Shown here in pieces: positions 15,426-22,274 of a DNA stretch of 22,274 nt (position 1 is its first letter; each line of letters opens with the position of its first letter). The position numbers and the translations under genes were made by a program. Below the pieces are notes generated by a model. That model saw only the letters and a list, made by a program, of their open reading frames with translations. It had not been told where the DNA came from and made no database searches. Origin of the DNA: CAZXCK01 sp964639225 (GTDB taxonomy: Bacteria; Chloroflexota; Anaerolineae; Aggregatilineales; Phototrophicaceae); NCBI GenBank assembly GCA_964639225.1, contig CAZXCK010000071.1:1-22274 (forward strand). The letters are read 5' to 3'.

Positions 15426-16004
15426 TTAGTGATAAGTCAATGTTATGCTGCGCACCCGCCAGAACCCATTATCGAGGGTCATGACGACTTGTGCTGAGGC
15501 CGTCACCTCAATTGGGGTGTGCCCTGCTTCCATAGTCAGCATAAATTCGATATCGCTGAAAGCAGCCACACTGGCATCTTCGCTAAAGAACGTAAGCTGC
15601 AGAACGTGCCCGGTATGTGTCTGAAAAAACGGGCGTTCTGGATCAATCGCCATCTCCCCTTGCTCATAGGCAGCGCCACTCCAATATGTTGTAAGGTCGG
15701 ATGTGTCCCCAGTCTGGTGAGCGCGGATCAGGGCTTCCCATGCTAGCCAGTACGCGGTAATGATTTCCTCCTGCTCCGGGCGTGAGGGCTGCCGGGCGAC
15801 ATCGGCAGCGAATACATCCCAACGGGCTTCATCGGTGGCCGGCAGCGTCAGGGTGTGTCCACGAAAGATCGAAGCTGGGTCCGCACCCTGCTGGAAGTGA
15901 GTGATGAACTGCGCCAGGAGTGACACCGCTGCCACACTGAGCGGTACAGCAACCAATACGCCGATGACGAAAACCCCAAACTTCAGCCGTGCTTTGTCAG
16001 TCAT
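15426..16004 (-). CDS. Membrane-anchored NTF2-like protein of unknown function
   Basis: This is a 192-residue protein that I do not recognise by name. One hydrophobic helix at 9-32 anchors it, and the remainder should face outward. After a short linker, residues about 75-192 have the helix-then-curved-sheet pattern of NTF2/SnoaL-like domains: EEIITAYWLAWEALIRAHQTGD at the start and a final strand pair, VVMTLDNGFWRVRSITLTYH. The closing pattern of a glycine turn, W-R-V and a last strand is typical of such domains. A similar module closes the large GT-C-like protein two genes upstream, so both may contact the same partner. The start overlaps the stop of the preceding gene by 8 bases (ATGACTGA), indicating translational coupling. 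Enzymatic activity is unlikely to be its role, though this is only inference. Confidence 0.75.
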   Translation of the reverse strand: MTDKARLKFGVFVIGVLVAVPLSVAAVSLLAQFITHFQQGADPASIFRGHTLTLPATDEARWDVFAADVARQPSRPEQEEIITAYWLAWEALIRAHQTGDTSDLTTYWSGAAYEQGEMAIDPERPFFQTHTGHVLQLTFFSEDASVAAFSDIEFMLTMEAGHTPIEVTASAQVVMTLDNGFWRVRSITLTYH

Positions 16005-16932
16005 TGAGGCACAGACCTCGTGTCACTTGCAGGAATTCGGGCATCGAGATGACTTCACCAGCAGCAGCGCGAAACATGACCCAGCCAGTACGGGTAGGCG
16101 CAGGTAAACGCAGACTGGCGCGACCATCAAGTGTGCGCCCGACTCCCTGCCCATTGCGCCATGTGAAAGTGACCAACGTGCCATCGGCAACGGTGTTTCC
16201 GTGTGCATCCATGACGGTGGCTGCCACCGTAACAGTGTCCCGACCATCATTCGGCACGCAGCCCGTAGCCAGAGAGAGCGCAATATCATGCGGCCTGCCT
16301 GGCGATTGATGAAGCTCCAGGCGTGTGTCTATACTGCCCTGTTGTAAAGCCAAACGCAGGCGACCTGGTCCGCCCTGGCTGTGCAGTGTGAGCCAGCCCA
16401 GCCCGCCAGCATAGGTGAAACGGTGTGTGTCACGATAACCATTCGGATAATGGCTGATCAATCGCAACTGGTGATGATTCGTTGTCGCATTACCCCACGC
16501 GTCAAGCGGCAGCGTGATGATGGTCGTTTCGCCTTGTCCGTAAGCCATCAGTTGGTTGAGTGTCGCAAACAGGTCAGCCGTTACCGGCTCGGTCGGTAGT
16601 ACACGCAATGGATAGCGAAACACGTGTTCATCGTAGCGCAGTATCAGCAGGGTTTGTCCAGCTTGTACGAGCCGCCCGGCTGGCACGCGCCACAGCGCCA
16701 CTCCACCATCTCCCAGTGTCAGTTCGGCGTGTAGTGTTTGCAGGCCATTTATCAGCGTGGCCTGGACCGTTTCACCAGCCTCGGCATCCACGACAGACAC
16801 GGTCACCACCCACCTTTCTCCCGCATACAGTATGTCATCCGCGTTTACACTGATGCGCGTTTCGTCGGCGAGCGCATACGTTACGCTGAGCACATATCCC
16901 AGAAGAAATGCCAGCCCCCACAATGATTTCAT
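15997..16932 (-). CDS. Secreted protein with Ig-like (Big_1-like) domains
   Basis: This 311-residue protein has a clear signal peptide: K2, a hydrophobic core at 4-19, and ALA before a likely cleavage at 22/23. The mature part looks all-beta and divides into three segments of about 90 residues (25-110, 111-205, 207-305). The last one, with DTVTVAATVMDAHGNTVADG and TLVTFTW, matches the bacterial Ig-like group found in invasin-type proteins. Two cysteines, C225 and C308, bracket that domain and could form a disulphide. There is no C-terminal membrane helix or sorting signal, so it is either released or held by its neighbours. Its ATG overlaps the stop of the GT-C-like gene by 4 bases (ATGA). 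A structural or adhesive role in the envelope is likely; an exact function is not recognised. Confidence 0.82.
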   Translation of the reverse strand: MKSLWGLAFLLGYVLSVTYALADETRISVNADDILYAGERWVVTVSVVDAEAGETVQATLINGLQTLHAELTLGDGGVALWRVPAGRLVQAGQTLLILRYDEHVFRYPLRVLPTEPVTADLFATLNQLMAYGQGETTIITLPLDAWGNATTNHHQLRLISHYPNGYRDTHRFTYAGGLGWLTLHSQGGPGRLRLALQQGSIDTRLELHQSPGRPHDIALSLATGCVPNDGRDTVTVAATVMDAHGNTVADGTLVTFTWRNGQGVGRTLDGRASLRLPAPTRTGWVMFRAAAGEVISMPEFLQVTRGLCLND

Positions 16933-19900
16933 CGACTATATCCATGTACAACGGTCTGCCGAACATTCTCAGCCAGCCATTCGGTCAGGCGCGGCCCGGT
17001 GATCTCTACTGGCAGATCGAGTGAGCGCAGCCTATCCGGCACGTCTGGCGCAGCGAATTCCAGCACACTGCCTGGCGCAATTGCTCGCTCCAGGTATAGG
17101 TTGCTCACCCAGTCGATACCGCCGCTATCATCAGGGTGGCTGAATATAATATGTGGAATATCGACCAGACGCGATCCAGCGTTATACAGCGTGTGCCCAT
17201 CCAGCAGGACGAGTGAACGGTCAAGATTATGAGCAGTTGGCATACCTCGAACGATCAGTTCGACCGATGCAATCGTCTCAATGTCCAGGATTTCAGCGGC
17301 ATCCGCACCCGCAAAATCAACTCGAAAAGGTGTTGTCTCCTGTGCCCACAACTGGTGCAGCATCACATCCATCGCGTTTGTTTCTGCCAGTCGCTGTCCG
17401 TCTGCGTCCCGCAGTATAGCCGTTATGGTGATGTGCGCCGGGAAAGGCGATTGATTGGAGACCGCTCCAACGACACTGATTAAGCCCTCGAAGCGCCCAT
17501 CGATCCGCCCGGCATCGTGATCTTCTGGTGCGAAGCCGATCGGTGTCTGTGGCAGATATCGAACACCAACATGGCTGACGCTCAGCACAGCCCGATCCAG
17601 ATTGCCACGATTAAGTGCAGTTTCGTCCAGTGTGGCCAGGGGCAGGTCAAGGTAAAAATCAACATCGCTCGTGGCAACAAACGTCTGGCGCGGCGATTGA
17701 GGAGGCTCCACATCCAGAACCAGGCGCCAGCCTTCGCTACTCTTTACCAATTCCCACGTTTGCGCAATCGGATAAGTGCCCAGCGCGGTTAGCCACTCCG
17801 CTGTGACGTAAGCCGTGAGACTATCCTGCTGGACCGCTCCGGCTTGGATGTACAGATGCTCCAGCTTAGCGAACGAGGCCAGAATGCCGCCCTGCAAGGA
17901 TAGCCAGCGCAGATATTCTTCACGGCTCAGGTCAGTCTGAAGATAGGTGTAGCTTTCGGTAAAGCGTTTGAAGTCCAGCGCGTCATAGTAGGCCAGGATG
18001 ACCGCCTGGGGCGATGTCGTATGCTGGCGCAGTACGCGCCACCCAAACAACAGGCCGCCGACCATCAGCAGCAACAGCATCAAAGCGTACAACTTTTGGC
18101 GCGGCACTGGGGATAATCTCAACTCAGGGAACATCCGCCGCGTTAGCCGCTTCCATAGCTGCCAGTCTTCACTGTGCGGGAGAGGTTCGTGCCGATCATC
18201 GTCGATCAGCCAGAAGCGAATCAGGGGTAAGCGGACAACCCTGCCGATTCCCGGTACACGGGTTACACTCAGTTTGTAACGCGGCACAACCAGCGTCGTG
18301 AAGAAGAACACCAGCGCCACTACCAGCAGGCTGCTTACTGGCAGTGTTCCCCACATCAACCGCTGCCACGCCGGGTAGACCTGTACCGGAATGGCCGCTG
18401 GCAGCGGTGGTACGTCGGCACGCTCCCACACCTGAACGTCATTTTCGAGGCGGCCCAGGCTGTGCCAGCCTGTGAAGTAGAGTAGTGGTTCGTAGAAATC
18501 GTCATTCACAAAAACGTATTTCAGATTATACCGCTGCGGATTCGTCAGAAAAGCCTGCAGGCTGCCCAACCCCGGTATACTGGTAAATTTAGCGCCATCC
18601 AGCCGTTCGATCGGCGTGCTGGTTAACTCTGGCAGACGACGCGCGCTATGATAGTTACCCTCTACATTCAGCGCGTCCGTCTGTGCGCTGAGCCAGGCCA
18701 TTTGATCACCAAAGCCGAGTGTCAGATAGCGCCATTGATGGTGATTGTCTTTTGCCATAAACTCGACAATAGGGATCATGTCCACTGGCTCCGGCTGAAA
18801 TTTCCGGTACTGCGTCAGGTTAGCGGTAAACAAAGCCAGGCCAATAAATGCGGCTCCCAGGCTGGCAGCAAAAGTCGCTCGCCACAACGCGCCCCAATGG
18901 GCAACAATCCACTTGCCCAGCCGACCGTGAAGCAGGCTTTCTACGAACAAACCTGCAAAAGGCAGAATGATAATCGTTGCCCAGAATGTGAAACGGTCCA
19001 GCGTGAGAATATAGAACGCGCCCTGGAGCAGCATCGCGGGGACAGGCGTGGTTCCACCAGTGCCCAGAATTGTCATCAAGGCCAGTGAGGCAGCAAGAAT
19101 CCAGTTAGGACTACCAAACCCCTTGTAAAGCGCATAGGGCAGGATGACCAGTAATGCTCCCCAGGGAATCAGGAAAAACATGAGGCCAGCGGGTGTGTTC
19201 TCGAAAAAGCTGTCGCGACTGGCGTGTGGGATTGTGATCTGCGTGATGGGGTCGCTGCGGCTCCACAGCCAATAGGGCAGCACGGTGACCACCAGAATGA
19301 TGATTAACCCCAGGCCAAAGACACCACAACGAAAAAAGGCTGGCGCAACTCGTCTGATGCGTTGTCGAACCAACAGGCCGACCTGCCCAAGATGAAAAGC
19401 TTCGTTCTCAAAGTGATTCTCGTCGAGATGTGGCGTGCGGAACTTTCGTACCAGTACTGTCGCCAGGATCGGACCACTGAAGAACACCATACCAAACAGT
19501 GTAGTCACATGATGTCCAGCGGCAGCGACCATCAATAACGCCCAACCGCGAAACAGGTCGCTGATGTCAGCATGCTCCACCCAGCGCCACACGAACGGCA
19601 GCGCATTGAGCATTATCCCAATGACGAACATGGTCGGTAGCTGTCCAAAGACATGCACTGTCTCTGCAATGCTGCTACTGACGACTGCCAGCAGCGCCGC
19701 ATACAAAGCAGCACGCTCGGTTACCCACAAACGGCTGAAACGATAAATGCCGATGGTGGTTGTCACCGTCGACAGCAGCATGACAGTGACGAAACCGGCA
19801 GGCAAACTGCTGACTTTGGAAATCAGAGCTGTGAGCTGATGGGTCAGCGGTGGATAACTGACCATTGTGAATCCGGTATACCAGCGGGGTTCCCACAGGG

Positions 19901-20069
19901 ACCACCATGATCGCTCGTAGTGATCGGCGAAGAAAATATGCACGTAAGCGTCATATGTCGCCCGATAACTGCCCGAAAGTAGCAACCCGCCATGAAAAAT
20001 CACCGTGCCCACGACTGCCAGCACGAGCAGACGATTACGTGAAAACCATGCCTCAAATCCGTTAGCCAT
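16929..20069 (-). CDS. PTPS-related GT-C-like membrane protein with C-terminal NTF2-like and beta domains
   Basis: This is a 1046-residue membrane protein of the group annotated as 6-pyruvoyl-tetrahydropterin synthase-related membrane proteins, which have a GT-C glycosyltransferase-like architecture. The first long external loop begins YDAYVHIFFADHYERSWW (39-56), with D40, H44 and D49 as possible catalytic acids/bases, followed by WYTGFTMVSYPPL. About ten membrane helices run to 415, then an extracytoplasmic segment (420-570), one helix near 575-594, a cytosolic loop, and a final helix at 659-677. The rest is outside: an NTF2-like domain (684-785, starting SPQAVILAYYDALDF and closing EGWRLVLDV) and a beta-rich region (795-1046). 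It starts 6 bases after the flippase stop. A role in transferring sugar from a polyprenyl-phosphate donor is plausible. The pterin-synthase name is historical and should not be taken as an activity. Confidence 0.82.
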   Translation of the reverse strand: MANGFEAWFSRNRLLVLAVVGTVIFHGGLLLSGSYRATYDAYVHIFFADHYERSWWSLWEPRWYTGFTMVSYPPLTHQLTALISKVSSLPAGFVTVMLLSTVTTTIGIYRFSRLWVTERAALYAALLAVVSSSIAETVHVFGQLPTMFVIGIMLNALPFVWRWVEHADISDLFRGWALLMVAAAGHHVTTLFGMVFFSGPILATVLVRKFRTPHLDENHFENEAFHLGQVGLLVRQRIRRVAPAFFRCGVFGLGLIIILVVTVLPYWLWSRSDPITQITIPHASRDSFFENTPAGLMFFLIPWGALLVILPYALYKGFGSPNWILAASLALMTILGTGGTTPVPAMLLQGAFYILTLDRFTFWATIIILPFAGLFVESLLHGRLGKWIVAHWGALWRATFAASLGAAFIGLALFTANLTQYRKFQPEPVDMIPIVEFMAKDNHHQWRYLTLGFGDQMAWLSAQTDALNVEGNYHSARRLPELTSTPIERLDGAKFTSIPGLGSLQAFLTNPQRYNLKYVFVNDDFYEPLLYFTGWHSLGRLENDVQVWERADVPPLPAAIPVQVYPAWQRLMWGTLPVSSLLVVALVFFFTTLVVPRYKLSVTRVPGIGRVVRLPLIRFWLIDDDRHEPLPHSEDWQLWKRLTRRMFPELRLSPVPRQKLYALMLLLLMVGGLLFGWRVLRQHTTSPQAVILAYYDALDFKRFTESYTYLQTDLSREEYLRWLSLQGGILASFAKLEHLYIQAGAVQQDSLTAYVTAEWLTALGTYPIAQTWELVKSSEGWRLVLDVEPPQSPRQTFVATSDVDFYLDLPLATLDETALNRGNLDRAVLSVSHVGVRYLPQTPIGFAPEDHDAGRIDGRFEGLISVVGAVSNQSPFPAHITITAILRDADGQRLAETNAMDVMLHQLWAQETTPFRVDFAGADAAEILDIETIASVELIVRGMPTAHNLDRSLVLLDGHTLYNAGSRLVDIPHIIFSHPDDSGGIDWVSNLYLERAIAPGSVLEFAAPDVPDRLRSLDLPVEITGPRLTEWLAENVRQTVVHGYSR

Positions 20070-20075
20070 GAAGGT

Positions 20076-21902
20076 TTATCCGGGTGTTGCGACCACAACG
20101 GCTTCAGGTTCGGATCGTGTGTCGCTGGATCGCAGCACGCGCCACAACACAACACCAAACAGAATGCCCATCAGGATGATCTGTATCGCGATGACTTGAG
20201 CCAGCGATTCGTGAAACATAATGACAGCCACAACCTGAGCGCTACCGGCTGTGATCGGCATCCAGGTTTCTTTGCCGCATCCCAGCGCGACCTGATAAGT
20301 GATCACCAGGTTTGTCAGCGTATATAGCGAAGCTGCCAATGCATAAGGTGCAAGCAGGCTGGCTGCCGGCACATAAGCTTCACCGTAAAGCAGGCGTAGT
20401 ATGTCCGCCGCAAACAGCAGCGCGCTTAGGATCAGTATGCCGCATACAAGTACACCGCCGCCGATCAACAGTAGCAGGATAGGGCGTGTCGGCTCGTTGA
20501 GCGCCTGTTTTCTGGCAACAAGAGGAACAAGCAAAACTGTCAACGGTAGCGCGCCAAAATAGACAATCCGACCCAGCACGGTGATCGCTGCGTATAACCC
20601 GGCATCATCGGACGAGAAGAAATTTTTGACGAGCAGGAAGTCGCTGTTTGTGATAAGCGCCTGCCCAACCAACACCAGCGCAGCCATCCAGCCCACCTGC
20701 AGCCACTCGGTTTGTGGGATTGGATCATCAGTGGATGCCTTCTCGTCAAGGCGCATATGTCGCAGCGCCAGCCAACTGATGAACCATGTGACCAGCATTG
20801 CCTGTGCCACGCCCCATATCGCGCCTTCCAGGCTGCGCCCAACGCTCACAAGCGCATAACCTAATATCAGGCTGACTGTGAGACGAATACTGCCTTCCGC
20901 CAGATAGGCGCCACTCAACCAGAAAGAACGGCCCATACCCTGTAACATGCCGCGATCTGGTCCCATGCGGATGAAAAATGGCACAGCGAAAATGAGCGGG
21001 AGCAGAAGCGCGATACTATCCAGTTGGAACATGCTGACCATGATCGGAGACAGCACAAGCATCAGGAACGTGATCAGGAATCCTGCATGCCAGCCAAAAC
21101 GTCCCAGTTTCGCATATAGCACGGCCAGCAGTGTTGCCTCGTCCTGTGCATGATAGCGTGCAGCAAAACGCGCCACGACCGTTTGTATCGCCATCGGCAG
21201 CAGCCCGATCAGTAGCTGCAGAGTGATGATGAAGGTCAACTGGCTGTAGTCTGCTGGAGACAACAGGCGTCCCATCAGCACATTGTGGATCAGGTTCAGC
21301 CCGCTGACACCCGTACTCACGAACAGAAAAACCAGGCTCCCCTGTCGCAGGAGATGCATGAGTCGCTGTAAAGGCGAAATGTCTGTTGCAAGCACCTGTT
21401 CGACCAGCCAATCAGCAGATGCCTGCAACAGGCTGTGCGCCCGCCGCGCAACGTCCGATGCTTCGTCTGGCTGTAGTCGATCGACAATTGAAAAGGGGAA
21501 CGTGAAACGAAGCGGGAGAATCGGCGTTTCCATGGGGCCAGTCGTTTCAAGCATTATCTGAAGCTCATCATCATTGATCCAGATCGCGCCGGATAACTGG
21601 CGGTGGGCCGCAACTTCAAGCGGATCAAGCTGCTGGCAGGCTGTCTCCAGACATGAGACAGACAGCTCAGACTCCGACCCCAAGAGTGCCTCTAATGCGA
21701 CTCTCGTTTGAGTTACAAGTGGATAAGTTTTGGCGTCGTGAGTTGTAATCCAACCAGAATGAAGGTCGATCTGTGCGTCAGCAAGCTGTCTGATCTGCCC
21801 GGTGTTCAGGCCATTTAGCAGCATCAGAGTTACCGCCGCACGTAGATAGGGGGCAGTTTGGGCTTGCTGCCAGATTAACTGCAAATCTTTCGCGCTCATC
21901 AT
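20076..21902 (-). CDS. Polysaccharide flippase (Wzx/MATE-like) with fused N-terminal recombinase-like domain
   Basis: This 608-residue protein has two distinct halves. Residues from about 187 to the end contain roughly 12-14 hydrophobic helices in the pattern of the COG2244 oligosaccharide flippases (GRLLSPADYSQLTFIITL, QTVVARFAARY, SDFLLVKNFFSSDDAGLY). These move lipid-linked glycans across the membrane. The first ~185 residues are soluble and not normal for this family. Residues 20-75 (LRAAVTLMLLNGLNTGQIRQL, then QIDLHSGWIT and KTYPL) follow the spacing of the tyrosine-recombinase catalytic core, but the catalytic Arg position is N33 and no HxxR or Tyr nucleophile follows. Residues 76-185 are unassigned. 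AAGG lies 8 bases before two consecutive ATGs. It is the first gene of the minus-strand run. The flippase call is firm; the N-terminal resemblance is moderate. Confidence 0.87.
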   Translation of the reverse strand: MMSAKDLQLIWQQAQTAPYLRAAVTLMLLNGLNTGQIRQLADAQIDLHSGWITTHDAKTYPLVTQTRVALEALLGSESELSVSCLETACQQLDPLEVAAHRQLSGAIWINDDELQIMLETTGPMETPILPLRFTFPFSIVDRLQPDEASDVARRAHSLLQASADWLVEQVLATDISPLQRLMHLLRQGSLVFLFVSTGVSGLNLIHNVLMGRLLSPADYSQLTFIITLQLLIGLLPMAIQTVVARFAARYHAQDEATLLAVLYAKLGRFGWHAGFLITFLMLVLSPIMVSMFQLDSIALLLPLIFAVPFFIRMGPDRGMLQGMGRSFWLSGAYLAEGSIRLTVSLILGYALVSVGRSLEGAIWGVAQAMLVTWFISWLALRHMRLDEKASTDDPIPQTEWLQVGWMAALVLVGQALITNSDFLLVKNFFSSDDAGLYAAITVLGRIVYFGALPLTVLLVPLVARKQALNEPTRPILLLLIGGGVLVCGILILSALLFAADILRLLYGEAYVPAASLLAPYALAASLYTLTNLVITYQVALGCGKETWMPITAGSAQVVAVIMFHESLAQVIAIQIILMGILFGVVLWRVLRSSDTRSEPEAVVVATPG

Positions 21903-21955
21903 GCAAGTTGCCTTCGTTGTCGCTTGTCACGATACAGGATGAGACTGATTCAGCC

Positions 21956-21988
21956 GTGATAGGTGTTTAGATTATGGTACTCTATCAC
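21956..21988. promoter_or_regulatory. Operator-like dyad upstream of the glycan operon
   Basis: GTGATAG (21956-21962) and CTATCAC (21982-21988) are perfect inverted 7-base arms separated by 19 bases. Read on the minus strand, the spacer contains CATAAT (21976-21971), a five-of-six match to a -10 hexamer, about 70 bases before the flippase ATG. No good -35 accompanies it. The arrangement could be a regulator site around a promoter for the operon. It rests on pattern only. Confidence 0.4.
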
Positions 21989-22064
21989 CGCTAATATCAT
22001 GCGTAAGGAATTCGCTTGTTTGCAATACCTATAGCTATCTGTGTACCCACATAGATTTGACAAC

Positions 22065-22120
22065 ATGCTGGCTTCACCGGCGAGACGGCGCGCTCCTCTC
22101 GGTGAAAGACCAGCATTTTT
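22065..22120 (+). terminator. Terminator-like hairpin with T5 tail
   Basis: A long imperfect stem pairs ATGCTGG (22065-22071) with CCAGCAT (22110-22116), TTCACC (22073-22078) with GGTGAA (22101-22106), and GAGA (22082-22085) with TCTC (22097-22100). It is followed on the plus strand by TTTTT (22116-22120). It has the look of a rho-independent terminator, but no plus-strand protein gene lies before it in the window. It could end an unannotated small RNA from 21903-22064, or block antisense transcription. The remaining bases of 21903-22262 hold no believable gene. Confidence 0.55.
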
Positions 22121-22262
22121 GATTGTATCCTCATGAACACCATCAGACCGAAAAACTGGCTCGAAAAATGTAAAACTACTAACCCAAAAACCGGAGAATT
22201 TCAGGGGTTGTGATCTGCCGGGGTGCTAACCTGAGGACAAACGTAGCACGAGAGGTGATGCA

Positions 22263-22274
22263 GTGAGCACAACA
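22263..22274 (+). CDS. Possible 5' end of a plus-strand gene, cut by the window edge
   Basis: GTG at 22263 opens a frame reading M-S-T-T to the end of the window. AGAGGTGAT (22251-22259) is a good ribosome-site match about 4-8 bases before it. A nearby ATG at 22258 is followed at once by a stop and is not usable. Four codons are too few to name a product. Confidence 0.35.

Noticed and set aside
16929..20069. Reading the large membrane protein as a pterin synthase
   Set aside because: The family name is misleading. The visible features are GT-C-like membrane helices and loops, with no pterin-enzyme motifs.
22057..22062. Perfect TTGACA on the plus strand
   Set aside because: No -10 hexamer lies at 16-18 bases downstream. 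The sequence there is the stem of the terminator-like hairpin.
22223..22249. GTGCTA/TAGCAC inverted repeat before the possible edge gene
   Set aside because: Six-base arms around a 15-base loop are expected by chance in this length of sequence, and there is no supporting context.

Overview
The window reads as a chromosomal segment of a free-living bacterium, most likely a member of the Chloroflexota (Anaerolineae-like). That placement is an inference from gene content: multi-PAS cytosolic kinases, a PTPS-related GT-C membrane protein, a Gpi18/PIG-V-like mannosyltransferase and large membrane-anchored beta-sandwich proteins together. G+C looks close to one half. There are no rRNA, tRNA, CRISPR or insertion-sequence signals. 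Coding density is very high and most neighbouring genes overlap or are separated by fewer than 60 bases.

Layout. (1) Bases 142-4756, minus strand: a two-gene signalling unit, a 1176-residue six-PAS histidine kinase followed by a receiver-first histidine kinase. (2) Bases 4757-5108: a divergent control region with an extended -10 promoter for the plus strand, a candidate promoter for the minus strand, and several inverted repeats. (3) Bases 5109-7113, plus strand: a compact operon of a GAF-PP2C phosphatase (RsbU type), an RsbW-type ATPase and a single-domain receiver. (4) Bases 7088-21902, minus strand: eleven closely packed genes. In transcription order they are a flippase with an unusual N-terminal domain, a GT-C-like membrane protein, a secreted Ig-like protein, a membrane-anchored NTF2-like protein, a membrane-anchored protein with three beta-sandwich repeats, a PIG-V-like mannosyltransferase, a GT2 polyprenyl-phosphate sugar synthase, a GT4 glycosyltransferase, two STAS anti-anti-sigma proteins and a hybrid histidine kinase. 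(5) Bases 21903-22274: a control region with a dyad, a terminator-like hairpin, and what may be the first codons of a further plus-strand gene.

How the parts may work together (inference). The GT2 enzyme could load a sugar onto a polyprenyl phosphate, the two GT-C-like membrane proteins could use that donor outside the membrane, the GT4 enzyme could build on the cytosolic side and the flippase could move the lipid-linked glycan. The Ig-like, NTF2-like and beta-sandwich proteins would then be its extracytoplasmic partners or acceptors. The phosphatase, the RsbW-like protein and two STAS proteins with intact phosphorylatable serines form most of a partner-switching circuit. The STAS genes sit inside the glycan operon while the phosphatase and RsbW-like genes sit in the opposing operon, and the two operons meet tail-to-tail with overlapping ends. 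No sigma factor gene is present. The most interesting proposal is therefore a surface-glycan assembly line with a built-in partner switch and several kinases, two of which carry receiver folds that have lost the phospho-acceptor. A second oddity is the flippase, whose first 75 residues look like the opening half of a tyrosine-recombinase catalytic domain without the catalytic arginine.
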